Positions 1 through 6,689 of a stretch of 8,356 nucleotides of DNA are shown here, one piece after another (positions within the stretch are counted from its first letter, which is position 1; the number at the start of each line of letters is the position of its first letter). Both the position numbers and the translations under genes were made by a program. This stretch comes from Armatimonadota bacterium (GTDB lineage: Bacteria; Armatimonadota; UBA10988; DTZQ01): contig DTZQ01000122.1 in NCBI GenBank assembly GCA_012961305.1, positions 1 through 8,356 on the forward strand. The letters are read 5' to 3'. The notes beneath the pieces were generated by a model, which saw only the letters and a list, made by a program, of their open reading frames with translations, did not search any database and had not been told where the DNA came from.

Positions 1-846
1 GCGGTGGTGGCCGACGTGAAGGTGCTGCGGGCTGCGCCGGGGGAAATGACCGCCGCCGGTCTGGGCGACCTGCTCTCCAAACCGGTGTCTCAGGCCGATT
101 GGCGGCTGGCCCACCTGATTTGGGGGGAGTATTTCTGTGACCTGCCGCGGCTGTTGGGAGAGGACCTGGAGCCGCTGTATTTGGGCCATCCCGAAGCCTT
201 TGCCCAGGGGAACTCGGAAGCCATCGCTGCCCTGACGGAGGCTTTGCTTTACTCCGGGATTTCCATGGTCTTAGCCGGCAGTTCGGCCCCGGCCTCGGGC
301 GGAGAGCACTTGATTTCCCACTGCTTGGACATGCGAGCGGCCTTCATGGGCCGGGAACCGTCCCTGCATGGGGCCCAGGTAGGCGTGGCTACTTTGGTGA
401 TGGCGGCCCTGTACGAGCGGCTGTTGCAACTGACCCGGAAAGATTTGAAACCTCCTGCGGTTCGCCCCTGGGCCGACTGGGAACGAGACCTACGAACTTT
501 CTACGGACCTTTGGGAACGGAGGTAGCAACTGAGTTCAGGCGCAAATACCTGCCCTCGGAGGGAGCAGCGGCACGGTTTCGCTGGCTAATTGAGCACTGG
601 GAGGAAATACAGGCGGCGGTGAGGCTTACCTTTCGCCCCCCTGGGGAACTGCGAGCCTGGCTGCGGGCGGCTGGAGCCCCAACCACCAGCGGGGAATTGG
701 GGATAACGGCCTCCGAGTTTCGGGCCACTGTACTGCACGCTCGGGAGATACGGGCCCGTTACACGGGACTGGACTTGGCCTACGAGGTGGGTTTGCTACC
801 TGAAGCCTTAGACGAGGTGCTGAGGGCCAGCGGGGTTTTGCCCTAA
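1..846 (+). CDS. egsA: sn-glycerol-1-phosphate dehydrogenase, C-terminal part (5' end outside window)
   Basis: This enzyme reduces dihydroxyacetone phosphate to sn-glycerol-1-phosphate with NAD(P)H in the cytoplasm. That product is the backbone stereoisomer of archaeal lipids; in bacteria such as Bacillus (AraM/EgsA) it feeds heptaprenylglyceryl phosphate. The reading frame is open from base 1, and the visible 281 residues correspond to the later part of a family protein of roughly 390-400 residues, so the NAD-binding N-terminus lies upstream of the window. Counting from the GTG at base 4, the metal site of the iron-containing alcohol dehydrogenase fold is present: Asp22 in AGLGDLLSK, His102 in SGGEHLISH and His122 in LHGAQVG. 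The SGGEH...H and LHGAQVG motifs are typical of this subfamily rather than of glycerol dehydrogenase. The GTG at base 4 is not a believable start because the strand-helix before it is missing. The gene ends TAA, 2 bases from the stop of the convergent gene. Confidence 0.85.
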   Translation, partial: AVVADVKVLRAAPGEMTAAGLGDLLSKPVSQADWRLAHLIWGEYFCDLPRLLGEDLEPLYLGHPEAFAQGNSEAIAALTEALLYSGISMVLAGSSAPASGGEHLISHCLDMRAAFMGREPSLHGAQVGVATLVMAALYERLLQLTRKDLKPPAVRPWADWERDLRTFYGPLGTEVATEFRRKYLPSEGAAARFRWLIEHWEEIQAAVRLTFRPPGELRAWLRAAGAPTTSGELGITASEFRATVLHAREIRARYTGLDLAYEVGLLPEALDEVLRASGVLP

Positions 847-848
847 GG

Positions 849-1613
849 CTATCCAGTTTCTCCTGACAAGCGGGCCAGTTCATCCCGCAGCCGGGCAGCG
901 CGTTCGTAGTCTTCCTGCTCGACGGCTTCCTCCAACAGCCTTTCCAACCGCTCGCGCCGACTTAGGGGACGATGGGCTTGGATTTCATCCGCTCGCTGTT
1001 GAAGGGACTGCAGTTCCCGGGATTCGGGTATCAAATCGGGCCGGCTATGACGGCGGAAGAACTCCCTAATGGCCTCCATCCCTTCCTCCAAAAGAGCCAA
1101 AGCCTTCTTGTACTGCTGCTGCGCCACCGCCGCCTCGGCCCGGGCCCGGGTATGCATCATAATCACGTAAGGTCGGTACTGTTCCAGCGACCAGCGGTCC
1201 TCCTCTTCCTCCGCATATTCCCATATCAAGTCGAACACCTTCAAGTTGCGGGTGGTGTCCCGTTCCACCAACTCGAACTCGCCCAGATGGAACAGGCTCA
1301 GGTAACGGTAGTAGTATTGAAGGGCCTCCTGACGCAGCAAATCGCAATCCTCGGGAGTGAGCACAAAACCCTCCTCGCTGCCGTGCTGGGCGCGATAGGT
1401 TTCCAACTGGTCCAGATAGTACTCCAACAGGGATTCATAGCCATAAGGCCGTTTGCCGTCCGGACGGCCATGCAGTTCCATCTGCATAAGGCCCAGGTCA
1501 ATGCGCATTTGTACTTTGCGCCGCCCGTCCTGGCCCATAATCATGCGCACGGAAATCTCCTCCGGGCTATATTCCCAAGTGCGCAAAATGTGACTTATGT
1601 CATGGCTTCTCAT
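849..1613 (-). CDS. UVR-motif (UvrB/UvrC motif) protein with TPR-like helices, 254 aa
   Basis: The function is not known. The C-terminus, about residues 218-249, is a UVR motif (SRRERLERLLEEAVEQ followed by EDYERAARLRDELARL), the helical hairpin that lets UvrB contact UvrC and that also occurs in McsA-type proteins. No nuclease or helicase domain is present, so it is not UvrB or UvrC. Residues 1-60 form a charged N-terminal domain (IDLGLMQMELHGRPDG around 39-54). Residues 90-185 are predicted helices with a TPR-like look (QYYYRYLSLFHLGEFE, then a later QQQYKKALALLEEG). I start it at the ATG at 1613 because GGAGAAGG (1623-1630) lies 9 bases upstream; an upstream in-frame TTG at 1634 would overlap that SD site. 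Proteins of this layout occur in Planctomycetes-like genomes, to my recollection. It is the last gene of the minus-strand run, 228 bases after the UroD-like gene, so it may be separately transcribed. Confidence 0.8.
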   Translation of the reverse strand: MRSHDISHILRTWEYSPEEISVRMIMGQDGRRKVQMRIDLGLMQMELHGRPDGKRPYGYESLLEYYLDQLETYRAQHGSEEGFVLTPEDCDLLRQEALQYYYRYLSLFHLGEFELVERDTTRNLKVFDLIWEYAEEEEDRWSLEQYRPYVIMMHTRARAEAAVAQQQYKKALALLEEGMEAIREFFRRHSRPDLIPESRELQSLQQRADEIQAHRPLSRRERLERLLEEAVEQEDYERAARLRDELARLSGETG

Positions 1614-1841
1614 GGCTTTTATCCTTCTCCCCAACCTAACACCTACGCCCCCATCTCTTCACCTCATTGCTCCGCTCCGATGACCAGTTACCTCTCTGTG
1701 TTTTCCAGGTACTATTTCGCCAAAAGGAAGGATTTTCCTCCCACTGGCATCAAATTAGCCGGTCCGCAGCGAATTCCTTTTGACTCCCGCCAGGAAGGGA
1801 ACCATCCGAGAGGAGGCCGCAGGGTGGGGGAATTCCACCTT
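1614..1841. other. 228-base intergenic region between UroD-like and UVR-motif genes
   Basis: No credible coding sequence. On the minus strand, just after the UroD-like stop, GGTGG and CCACC (1823-1839) can pair around a 7-base loop, without a T run. A second small dyad with a T run lies at 1722-1741. The 3' end holds the SD site GGAGAAGG (1623-1630) of the UVR gene. I could not find a convincing -35/-10 pair for that gene, although the gap is long enough to hold one. Confidence 0.5.
1722..1741 (-). terminator. Weak terminator-like hairpin downstream of the UroD-like gene
   Basis: Read on the minus strand, GGAGGA, a loop of AAA, and TCCTTCC (one bulged base) form a short stem followed directly by TTTT. 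It lies about 100 bases past the UroD-like stop and before the UVR gene, where an end to the upstream transcript would fit. The stem is short and the T run is only four bases, so this is a weak call. Confidence 0.3.
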
Positions 1842-2990
1842 TTACTCCAACCCAAAATACTCCCGGTAGGCAGACAGGTAGGCCCAGAAGTTCTTTGGGG
1901 GAATGTCCTCATGGATGCAGTTGCTGGACATGAGGATATGCCCGCCATGGTTTCGGCCCTGGTCCAAGCACGCAAACACGGCTTTCTGCACCTCAGCGGG
2001 CGTGCCCCGAGTGAGCAGAAAGCGCACGTCTAAGTTGCCGATAAAAGTAATGCGCTCCCCGTAGCGGGCCTTCAACTTCGCCAAATCCATTCCGGCTGCA
2101 CAGTCAATTTCCTCATAGCCGTCCACCCCAGCGGTGAGCAGGAAGTCGTCCAGCACCGACCAGAGGTTGCCGTCGGAGGCATTGGTGACGAACACCCCGC
2201 AGGAGTGGAGGGCTTCAGCCTGGTTGCGCAGGCGCACGGCGATAAAATGGCGGTAGTCAGGCGGGGAAATCAGGGGGCCCAAGTCGCTGGCAAAATCCCC
2301 GCCTAAGGCAATGATGTCCGCTCCCAGTTCCACCGCCCGTACAGCCAGGCGAATGCCCTCTTCGCTGCGCCGCTCGTAGAATGCATGCAGCAAATCCGGC
2401 CGCTCGCGAAACCAGCGGAACATGTACTCCGGCAGCGTGGCCACTCCCATCGTGTAGCAAGCAGTGAACACCGCCAGGTCCAGACCCCGCTCGGCCAGAA
2501 TGCGCTTGCCGTGCCGCAGCACCGCAAATCGGCTTTCGTCCAGTGGCGGTGGAGTCCATTCGGCCTCCAAAGACCGCACCAGCGCCGCTTCCCGGTCTTC
2601 ATCGGGGCTTCCACCGCCATGCCCAGAGGCCGGCCAGGTTTTCACCCAAGGGTTGCCCGGTCGGAACTCTTGAATCACGTTCCCCACCCGCCAAGTGTGC
2701 GCGCCGATTTTGACGGGGCGGGGGGAGTCTTCCGGCGGGTTCAGGGGCAAACAAACCATATCGAAGCCGCAAATTTCGGCCACTTCGACGATGTCCCGCG
2801 CCGTCTGTTCCATCAGCCCCGCCCAATCGCCGGCAGCCAGCCGCTCCATTCGGTACTCGGGGTCTACCGCTGCGTGCGGCCGGCCCAACAGCCAGTTAGC
2901 GGTCGGCAGTTTGATGAGTTTCTCGAACAGCGGCGTGCGGTCGGGTTCCTGGTGGCGGAATGCCACCAGCACTCGCTCCCGTCCGGTCAT
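1842..2990 (-). CDS. UroD-family protein with MtaA-type zinc site (putative corrinoid-linked methyltransferase), 382 aa
   Basis: This has the TIM-barrel fold shared by uroporphyrinogen decarboxylase (HemE) and corrinoid methyltransferases such as MtaA, MtbA and CmuA. The N-terminus (MTGRERVLVAFRHQEPDRTP) is the usual opening of the non-HemE branch. His262 and Cys264 in LHSCG, with Cys358 in SSNCIH, reproduce the His-X-Cys...Cys zinc ligands that activate the thiol acceptor in MtaA-type enzymes. HemE lacks this trio, so heme synthesis is unlikely. Length (382) suits the family. It has no membrane segment or signal and should be cytoplasmic. The start ATG at 2990 has AGGAAAGG (2999-3006) 8 bases upstream, and this SD site contains the TAG stop of the preceding activase gene, which argues for co-transcription and perhaps coupled translation. 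The methyl donor, acceptor and corrinoid partner cannot be read from the window. It could instead act on a small molecule without a corrinoid, as many uncharacterised relatives might. Confidence 0.82.
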   Translation of the reverse strand: MTGRERVLVAFRHQEPDRTPLFEKLIKLPTANWLLGRPHAAVDPEYRMERLAAGDWAGLMEQTARDIVEVAEICGFDMVCLPLNPPEDSPRPVKIGAHTWRVGNVIQEFRPGNPWVKTWPASGHGGGSPDEDREAALVRSLEAEWTPPPLDESRFAVLRHGKRILAERGLDLAVFTACYTMGVATLPEYMFRWFRERPDLLHAFYERRSEEGIRLAVRAVELGADIIALGGDFASDLGPLISPPDYRHFIAVRLRNQAEALHSCGVFVTNASDGNLWSVLDDFLLTAGVDGYEEIDCAAGMDLAKLKARYGERITFIGNLDVRFLLTRGTPAEVQKAVFACLDQGRNHGGHILMSSNCIHEDIPPKNFWAYLSAYREYFGLE

Positions 2991-3004
2991 GAGGATTACC
3001 TTTC

Positions 3005-3910
3005 CTACCGTTCGACCACGGTTTCCAAACCGGCGGCCTCCACTACGGCTCTGAGGGCCTCCAGTTCGGCCTCGTCGGGTGGTTGCGTGTCCCGTAAGGG
3101 ATATTCCCTATCCAACCGTGCCCACTTGGACTCCCCCAGGCGGTGGTAGGGCAGCAGTTCCACCTGTTGCACGTTGGGCAGAGAGGCCACGAAAGCGGCC
3201 AGGGCCTGCAGGTTCTCCCGGTCGGCAGTGTAGCCCGGAATGACTGGCACCCGGATGATGAGCGGCAAGTTATGTTGGGCCAAGCGGCGCAGATTCTCGT
3301 GAATGAGGCAATTGTCCACGCCGATGACTTCCCGATGTCGGGCGGGGTCCATAATTTTCAAGTCGTAGAGCACCAAATCGGTGTAGGCCAGGGCGGCCTC
3401 TAACACTTCCGGGGAGGCGTGGCCGCAAGTGTCCAGAGCGGTGTGCAGGCCTGCCGTCCGCGAGGCTTGCAGGAGGGCCAGGAGAAACTCCGGCTGGGCC
3501 AGCGGTTCCCCTCCGGAGAAAGTCACTCCGCCGCCAGAGGTTTCGTAGAAAGGTCGGTCCTTCTCCACCTCCTCCAGCACCTCGGCCACCGTCACTTCCC
3601 GGCCATTGAGCATCAGGGCCTCGGCGAAACAAACTTCGGTACATTGGCCACAATTGGTACAGCGGGCCCGCTGAATGCGGCGCGGGTTGTTCAACTCCAG
3701 GGCCCCCTCCACCGGGCACGCCTCCACACATGCCCCACACCCGATGCACCGCTCCGGGAAAAACACCAATTGTGGCTCCCGGTGCCTGCCCTCCGGGTTG
3801 TGACACCAAGGACAGCGCAGCGGGCAGCCCTTCAGAAAAACGGTCGTGCGAATGCCCGGCCCATCGTGGATGGCGAAACGTTTAAGGTCGAAAATAACCC
3901 CGCGCACCAT
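3005..3910 (-). CDS. Glycyl-radical enzyme activating protein (radical SAM, two extra 4Fe-4S motifs), 301 aa
   Basis: A cytoplasmic radical SAM enzyme of the kind that abstracts a hydrogen from the conserved glycine of a partner glycyl radical enzyme, using S-adenosylmethionine. The opening (FAIHDGPGIRTTVFLKGCPL) is diagnostic of this family. The SAM-cluster cysteines are Cys29, Cys33 and Cys36 (CPLRCPWC). An inserted ferredoxin-like domain carries Cys55/58/61/65 and Cys84/87/90/94, as in activases of the hydroxyphenylacetate decarboxylase, benzylsuccinate synthase and glycerol dehydratase groups and unlike plain PflA. The SAM-contacting GGE motif is at 133-135. Length matches these long-form activases. 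The in-frame reading continues about 80 codons upstream into the preceding gene, but ATG 3910, with TCCCCT (3915-3920, complement AGGGGA) 4 bases before it, gives the right N-terminus. No partner enzyme is encoded here, so its target cannot be named. It is 14 bases upstream of the UroD-like gene. Confidence 0.9.
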   Translation of the reverse strand: MVRGVIFDLKRFAIHDGPGIRTTVFLKGCPLRCPWCHNPEGRHREPQLVFFPERCIGCGACVEACPVEGALELNNPRRIQRARCTNCGQCTEVCFAEALMLNGREVTVAEVLEEVEKDRPFYETSGGGVTFSGGEPLAQPEFLLALLQASRTAGLHTALDTCGHASPEVLEAALAYTDLVLYDLKIMDPARHREVIGVDNCLIHENLRRLAQHNLPLIIRVPVIPGYTADRENLQALAAFVASLPNVQQVELLPYHRLGESKWARLDREYPLRDTQPPDEAELEALRAVVEAAGLETVVER

Positions 3911-4004
3911 CTTTTCCCCTGAATCTCCACCTCTGTTCGGGCGATAATTTCGTCCGGGAGGTTCTTTGCCAGCAGAGTAAAGTACGCGCTGTAGCCTCCC
4001 CGCC

Positions 4005-5135
4005 TTACACCAGGGCCCGATGGGTACGGCGCAGGGTCTCCACAACCGGCAGGCCCCGGGGACAGGCTTGCTCGCAGAGGCCACATTCGTCACAGGTGGC
4101 CGCCGTGCAGGAGGCAGGCAGGCGAGCGTACAGGGCGACTGCCAGGTCGCCATCGCCCCGCTCCAAGTAGTGGTGGGCCCGCATAATTTCGCCCACCGCC
4201 ACTCCCCGGGGGCAGACCTCGCAGGCCCCGCACAGAGAGCACAACGGCCCCGCAGCCGTTAAATAGCGCTCAAGCAGTTCTTCCTCCTGCCGAGACATCC
4301 GCTGGCGGGCCAACTCCAGGTTCCGCTGCACCTCTTGAAACGTGCCCATGCCGATAAGCAAAGTGTCCACGTTCGGATTGGCCAGCAGGCTCTTCTGGGC
4401 CGCGGCTACCACCTCTGGCCGCCGGCGGTCCACCCCTTGCATGGCCTTCATGACCATAAAGCCCATGTTATGCTGCTTTTTGGCCTGCTCCAAAAGGGGA
4501 TTGAGTTCTTCTCGATTGGAGAGGTTGTAGGCCACCAGCATAACGTCGAAGAAGCCCAACTTGATGGCTTCCCTCATCACCGCCGCCTGATTCTTGTGAC
4601 AGGCAAACCCGGCGAAGCGGATTTTCCCTGCGCGCTTCAGGGCCGCGAAGGCCTCCGGCCAGCGGGGGTTGCGAATTTCCCTCACGCTGTGCGCAGGCGG
4701 GACGAGGATGTCCACCCGGTCGGTGTTCAGCGTGCGCAAGTGCTGGTCAATGCCCCTCTCAGGCGCGGCCTTTAGGGCCAGATATACCTTGTCCCGCTTG
4801 GTCTTCATCACCTCGCCGAAGACCTGAATGCTGCGACCTCTCAGGTAGCCGGGAGAGGTGTGAATTAAGTTAATGCCCCGGTCAATGGCCGCATCCAGAA
4901 TCCGCCGGTCCTGGGTTTTGAGGCCGCCGTAGGAGACCACGGTGACCTTCAATCCGGTCCGACCCAAAGTACGCTTGCGCAGTTCCCCTTCGGACGCTTC
5001 GGCCAACGATTCCCAACGGTCCAGGGCTACCCCACTGGCTAAAGTCACCGCTGCCAGAGACGCGCCCTTCAGAAACTCTCGCCGCGTCCAACCGCCGCGG
5101 GTTTCCCCCCGACTTTCATCCCGATAATTACCCAT
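4005..5135 (-). CDS. Tat-exported aldo/keto reductase with C-terminal 4Fe-4S motifs, 376 aa
   Basis: A predicted oxidoreductase of the aldo/keto reductase (COG1453-like) family. Residues 17-24 (TRREFLKG) plus the hydrophobic stretch to about residue 38 form a Tat signal, with a plausible cleavage after LAEA, so the folded protein probably crosses the cytoplasmic membrane. The barrel begins at RTLGRTGLKV. Two cysteine sets follow near the C-terminus: Cys299/302/305/308 (CSLCGACEVCP) and Cys348/351/354/358 (CDECGLCEQACP), each suited to one 4Fe-4S cluster. The active site looks altered. Tyr97 and Lys122 are in place, but the usual catalytic Asp is His92 (IHTSPGY where families show DTAPGY), and the motif that normally carries the His reads DILVPPAHS, displaced by two residues. 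The start at ATG 5135 is supported by AAAAGGAG (5143-5150) 7 bases upstream. The true substrate and electron partner are unknown. It is 94 bases upstream of the activase and probably in the same transcription unit. Confidence 0.85.
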   Translation of the reverse strand: MGNYRDESRGETRGGWTRREFLKGASLAAVTLASGVALDRWESLAEASEGELRKRTLGRTGLKVTVVSYGGLKTQDRRILDAAIDRGINLIHTSPGYLRGRSIQVFGEVMKTKRDKVYLALKAAPERGIDQHLRTLNTDRVDILVPPAHSVREIRNPRWPEAFAALKRAGKIRFAGFACHKNQAAVMREAIKLGFFDVMLVAYNLSNREELNPLLEQAKKQHNMGFMVMKAMQGVDRRRPEVVAAAQKSLLANPNVDTLLIGMGTFQEVQRNLELARQRMSRQEEELLERYLTAAGPLCSLCGACEVCPRGVAVGEIMRAHHYLERGDGDLAVALYARLPASCTAATCDECGLCEQACPRGLPVVETLRRTHRALV

Positions 5136-5185
5136 TATGGCACTCCTTTTGTTTTTGCCGCGTTGAATGAACGCCACAAATGCCC

Positions 5186-5191
5186 TGTCAA
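5186..5191 (-). promoter_or_regulatory. Possible -35 element (TTGACA) for the aldo/keto reductase unit
   Basis: On the minus strand an exact TTGACA lies about 50 bases before the aldo/keto reductase start, inside the 168-base gap after the flavin reductase gene. The sequence 16-18 bases downstream (around CATTCAAC) is a poor -10 match, so the promoter would be weak, activator-dependent, or not real. The gap itself suggests a new transcription unit begins here. Confidence 0.3.
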
Positions 5192-5222
5192 GTGGGATTT
5201 GCCCATAGTTCAGACCTTCCTC

Positions 5223-5301
5223 TGCTGTCCCACAGCACTGCTTCAGGGGCGATAAACCGCCTTGTTCCCTAATCCCGTGGCCGCCACCGGTTCGGGGCCA
5301 C
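5223..5301 (-). other. Two hairpins after the flavin reductase gene
   Basis: TGCTGT-CCC-ACAGCA (5223-5237) is a perfect 6-bp stem with a 3-base loop, and GTGGCC...GGCCAC (5277-5301) is a second 6-bp stem with a 13-base loop that starts 2 bases from the flavin reductase stop. Neither is followed by a T run on either strand. They may slow polymerase or protect a 3' end, but they do not meet the standard for an intrinsic terminator. Confidence 0.35.
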
Positions 5302-5303
5302 CG

Positions 5304-5852
5304 CTACCGGGCTTGGGGGCCAGAGATGCGCTCCCGGGCGTCCTCGTCCGCATACACCGCCAGGATTTCCCCGAAGTAGACCCGATGGAAGTCGCCCGCC
5401 GGATAGGATGAGGCAGTGATTTCCGGCACTAAAGCCGCCGGCACGATGTCGTTTTTGTGCACTACCCGACACTCGTAGTGAATCACACACTCCGCAATGA
5501 TGGGCGAGTTCACCCGGCGGCTTGGCGTCGCGGTCAGGCCCTTCTCCGCGAATTTGTCGTAATCTCGCCCGGAAACGGTGCCGCAGTAGGCGCAAACCTC
5601 CGCCAACTCTTTGGGCGGCACGTTGACCGTAAAGTCGCCGGTCGCTTCGATAAGGCCATAGGTGTACCGCGAAGGCCGCACTAAAACAAGGAACAGCGGC
5701 TTGCCCCAAATGGAACCAATGGTCGCCCAGCCAATGGTCATGGCGTTGGGCTTGCCGTCGCGGTCCACGGACACCAACAGCAAGCCGTCAGAGGTCAACA
5801 CCTGCATAGTTTCCGCGAAATACTCGGTGTAGTGAACGTCGCGTTTGGCCAT
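5304..5852 (-). CDS. Flavin reductase family protein (FMN-binding split barrel), 182 aa
   Basis: A cytoplasmic FMN-binding protein of the flavin reductase/flavoredoxin family, which moves electrons between NAD(P)H or redox proteins and flavin. The family pattern is complete: the SDGLLLVSVDRDGKPNAMT strand-turn (about 21-39) with the Asn-Ala-Met-Thr segment and Gly41-Trp42 that cradle the FMN phosphate, SRYTYGLI (61-68), FTVNVP (74-79), CGTVSGRDYDKF (90-101) and HRVYFGEI (156-163). Length is standard for the family. It carries several cysteines (Cys87, Cys90, Cys122, Cys128), with Cys122 and Cys128 in the region where family members keep a conserved ECxxxYEC-like stretch. The ATG at 5852 has AAAGGAG (complement at 5860-5866) 7 bases upstream. 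It follows the nucleotidyltransferase gene by 45 bases and is probably the last gene of the unit starting at the 7242-7270 promoter. Its electron partner is not identifiable here; flavoredoxin-like relatives do not always use NADH. Confidence 0.88.
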   Translation of the reverse strand: MAKRDVHYTEYFAETMQVLTSDGLLLVSVDRDGKPNAMTIGWATIGSIWGKPLFLVLVRPSRYTYGLIEATGDFTVNVPPKELAEVCAYCGTVSGRDYDKFAEKGLTATPSRRVNSPIIAECVIHYECRVVHKNDIVPAALVPEITASSYPAGDFHRVYFGEILAVYADEDARERISGPQAR

Positions 5853-5897
5853 GTTGCCACTCCTTTAAGCCTTCAGTTCCTCGGGTGGTAACATTCG

Positions 5898-6665
5898 TCA
5901 CTCTCGCAGCCTTTCCTGCAACCATTGCCAATCTTCGTAAGTGTCCACATCCAGGGCCAGGTGGGGCGAGGCTCCATGCACCAGGACACATTTTCCCTTT
6001 AACAACGCTTCTGCCCGCTGTTGGAGTTCCCCACTTGAGGGAGCAAAACGACGGCCCAGCACTCGGCTCAGCAGAAACTTGCTCGTCACTCGCCAGCCCG
6101 CCAGGTGCATCAGCGCCGTGGGACTTTTCCGCCGCGCAAAGCCTGCTTGCAACAGGGGTTCCATCCGCCGAATCAGGTCGGCGTCCACCAAGAACACACA
6201 TCCACCCACGAAGTCCCCATCGGCCAGGGACACATATTGGGTCTTCCGCTGGGGGAAAGCGCGGGCAAATTCCTCCCGCCGGTACACCGCATAGCCCACC
6301 AAAGCAGTTTCCGGCACTCGGGCCAGGAAACCCTCCACATCGGCTCCCGCGAGCAGGGGCAAATCGGAAGTGGACAGGATAACCTTTCCCCCTGCTGACA
6401 GGGCCTGCAAGCCCCGCAGGACGTTGTCCAGGCCCGTTTCCCCTTCGGGTACGAACCGGTCGGCGCCGGCGCGACTGGCCACCCCTTCGACTTCCGGCGG
6501 GCCTACGACGACAATGCGCTCGCTGGCCGGGCTGTGCCTAAAGGCTGTGAGCACCCGTTCCAACAGGGTACGCCCTTGCAGGGAGAGCAGGGCCTTAACG
6601 GTCACCCCTTCTGCGGCCGCGAATGTCCCCCCAATGCGCCCTCCTGCCGTGATAACTACGTCCAT
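5898..6665 (-). CDS. MobA-like NTP transferase domain protein, 255 aa
   Basis: A GT-A-fold nucleotidyltransferase related to MobA/IspD/GlmU N-terminal domains, expected to transfer a nucleoside monophosphate from an NTP to a phosphorylated small molecule. Its own substrate is unknown. The start MDVVITAGGR holds the nucleotide loop, but the stretch between Gly-Gly (8-9) and the conserved Lys24 (TVKAL) is about six residues longer than in MobA (GGxSxRMGxxK). Asp101 in STSDLPL and Asp239/Asp241 in ALDVDTY fit the two metal-binding acidic positions. A basic region (FARRKSPTALMHL, about 175-187) follows the core. I chose ATG 6665 because GGAG (complement at 6672-6675) sits 6 bases upstream and the fold begins at once. 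An in-frame ATG at 6689, directly abutting the nitroreductase TAA, would add eight residues and cannot be excluded. It lies between nitroreductase and flavin reductase genes, probably co-transcribed. Confidence 0.8.
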   Translation of the reverse strand: MDVVITAGGRIGGTFAAAEGVTVKALLSLQGRTLLERVLTAFRHSPASERIVVVGPPEVEGVASRAGADRFVPEGETGLDNVLRGLQALSAGGKVILSTSDLPLLAGADVEGFLARVPETALVGYAVYRREEFARAFPQRKTQYVSLADGDFVGGCVFLVDADLIRRMEPLLQAGFARRKSPTALMHLAGWRVTSKFLLSRVLGRRFAPSSGELQQRAEALLKGKCVLVHGASPHLALDVDTYEDWQWLQERLRE

Positions 6666-6689
6666 TTTACGCTCCGCGTCAGCGGACAT

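Noticed and set aside
870..888. GCGGG...CCCGC hairpin as a terminator for the dehydrogenase gene.
   Set aside because: Only a 5-bp stem, inside the convergent coding region and without a T run.
972..2033. A 353-codon open frame on the plus strand across the UVR gene and the intergenic region.
   Set aside because: It is antisense to a gene with a recognisable UVR motif and good SD site, has no family likeness, and arises from GC-rich codon bias.
1842..2990. The UroD-like gene as hemE, true uroporphyrinogen decarboxylase.
   Set aside because: The N-terminus and the His-X-Cys...Cys zinc pattern belong to the methyltransferase-like branch, and no heme genes are near.
2385..3149. A 254-codon open frame on the plus strand over the UroD-like gene.
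   Set aside because: Its translation is arginine-, serine- and glutamine-rich with no domain, while the minus strand encodes a clear UroD-family protein.
3911..4153. An N-terminal extension of about 81 residues on the radical SAM activase.
   Set aside because: It overlaps the aldo/keto reductase coding end, has a low-complexity translation, and the family begins at the ATG at 3910 with its own SD site.
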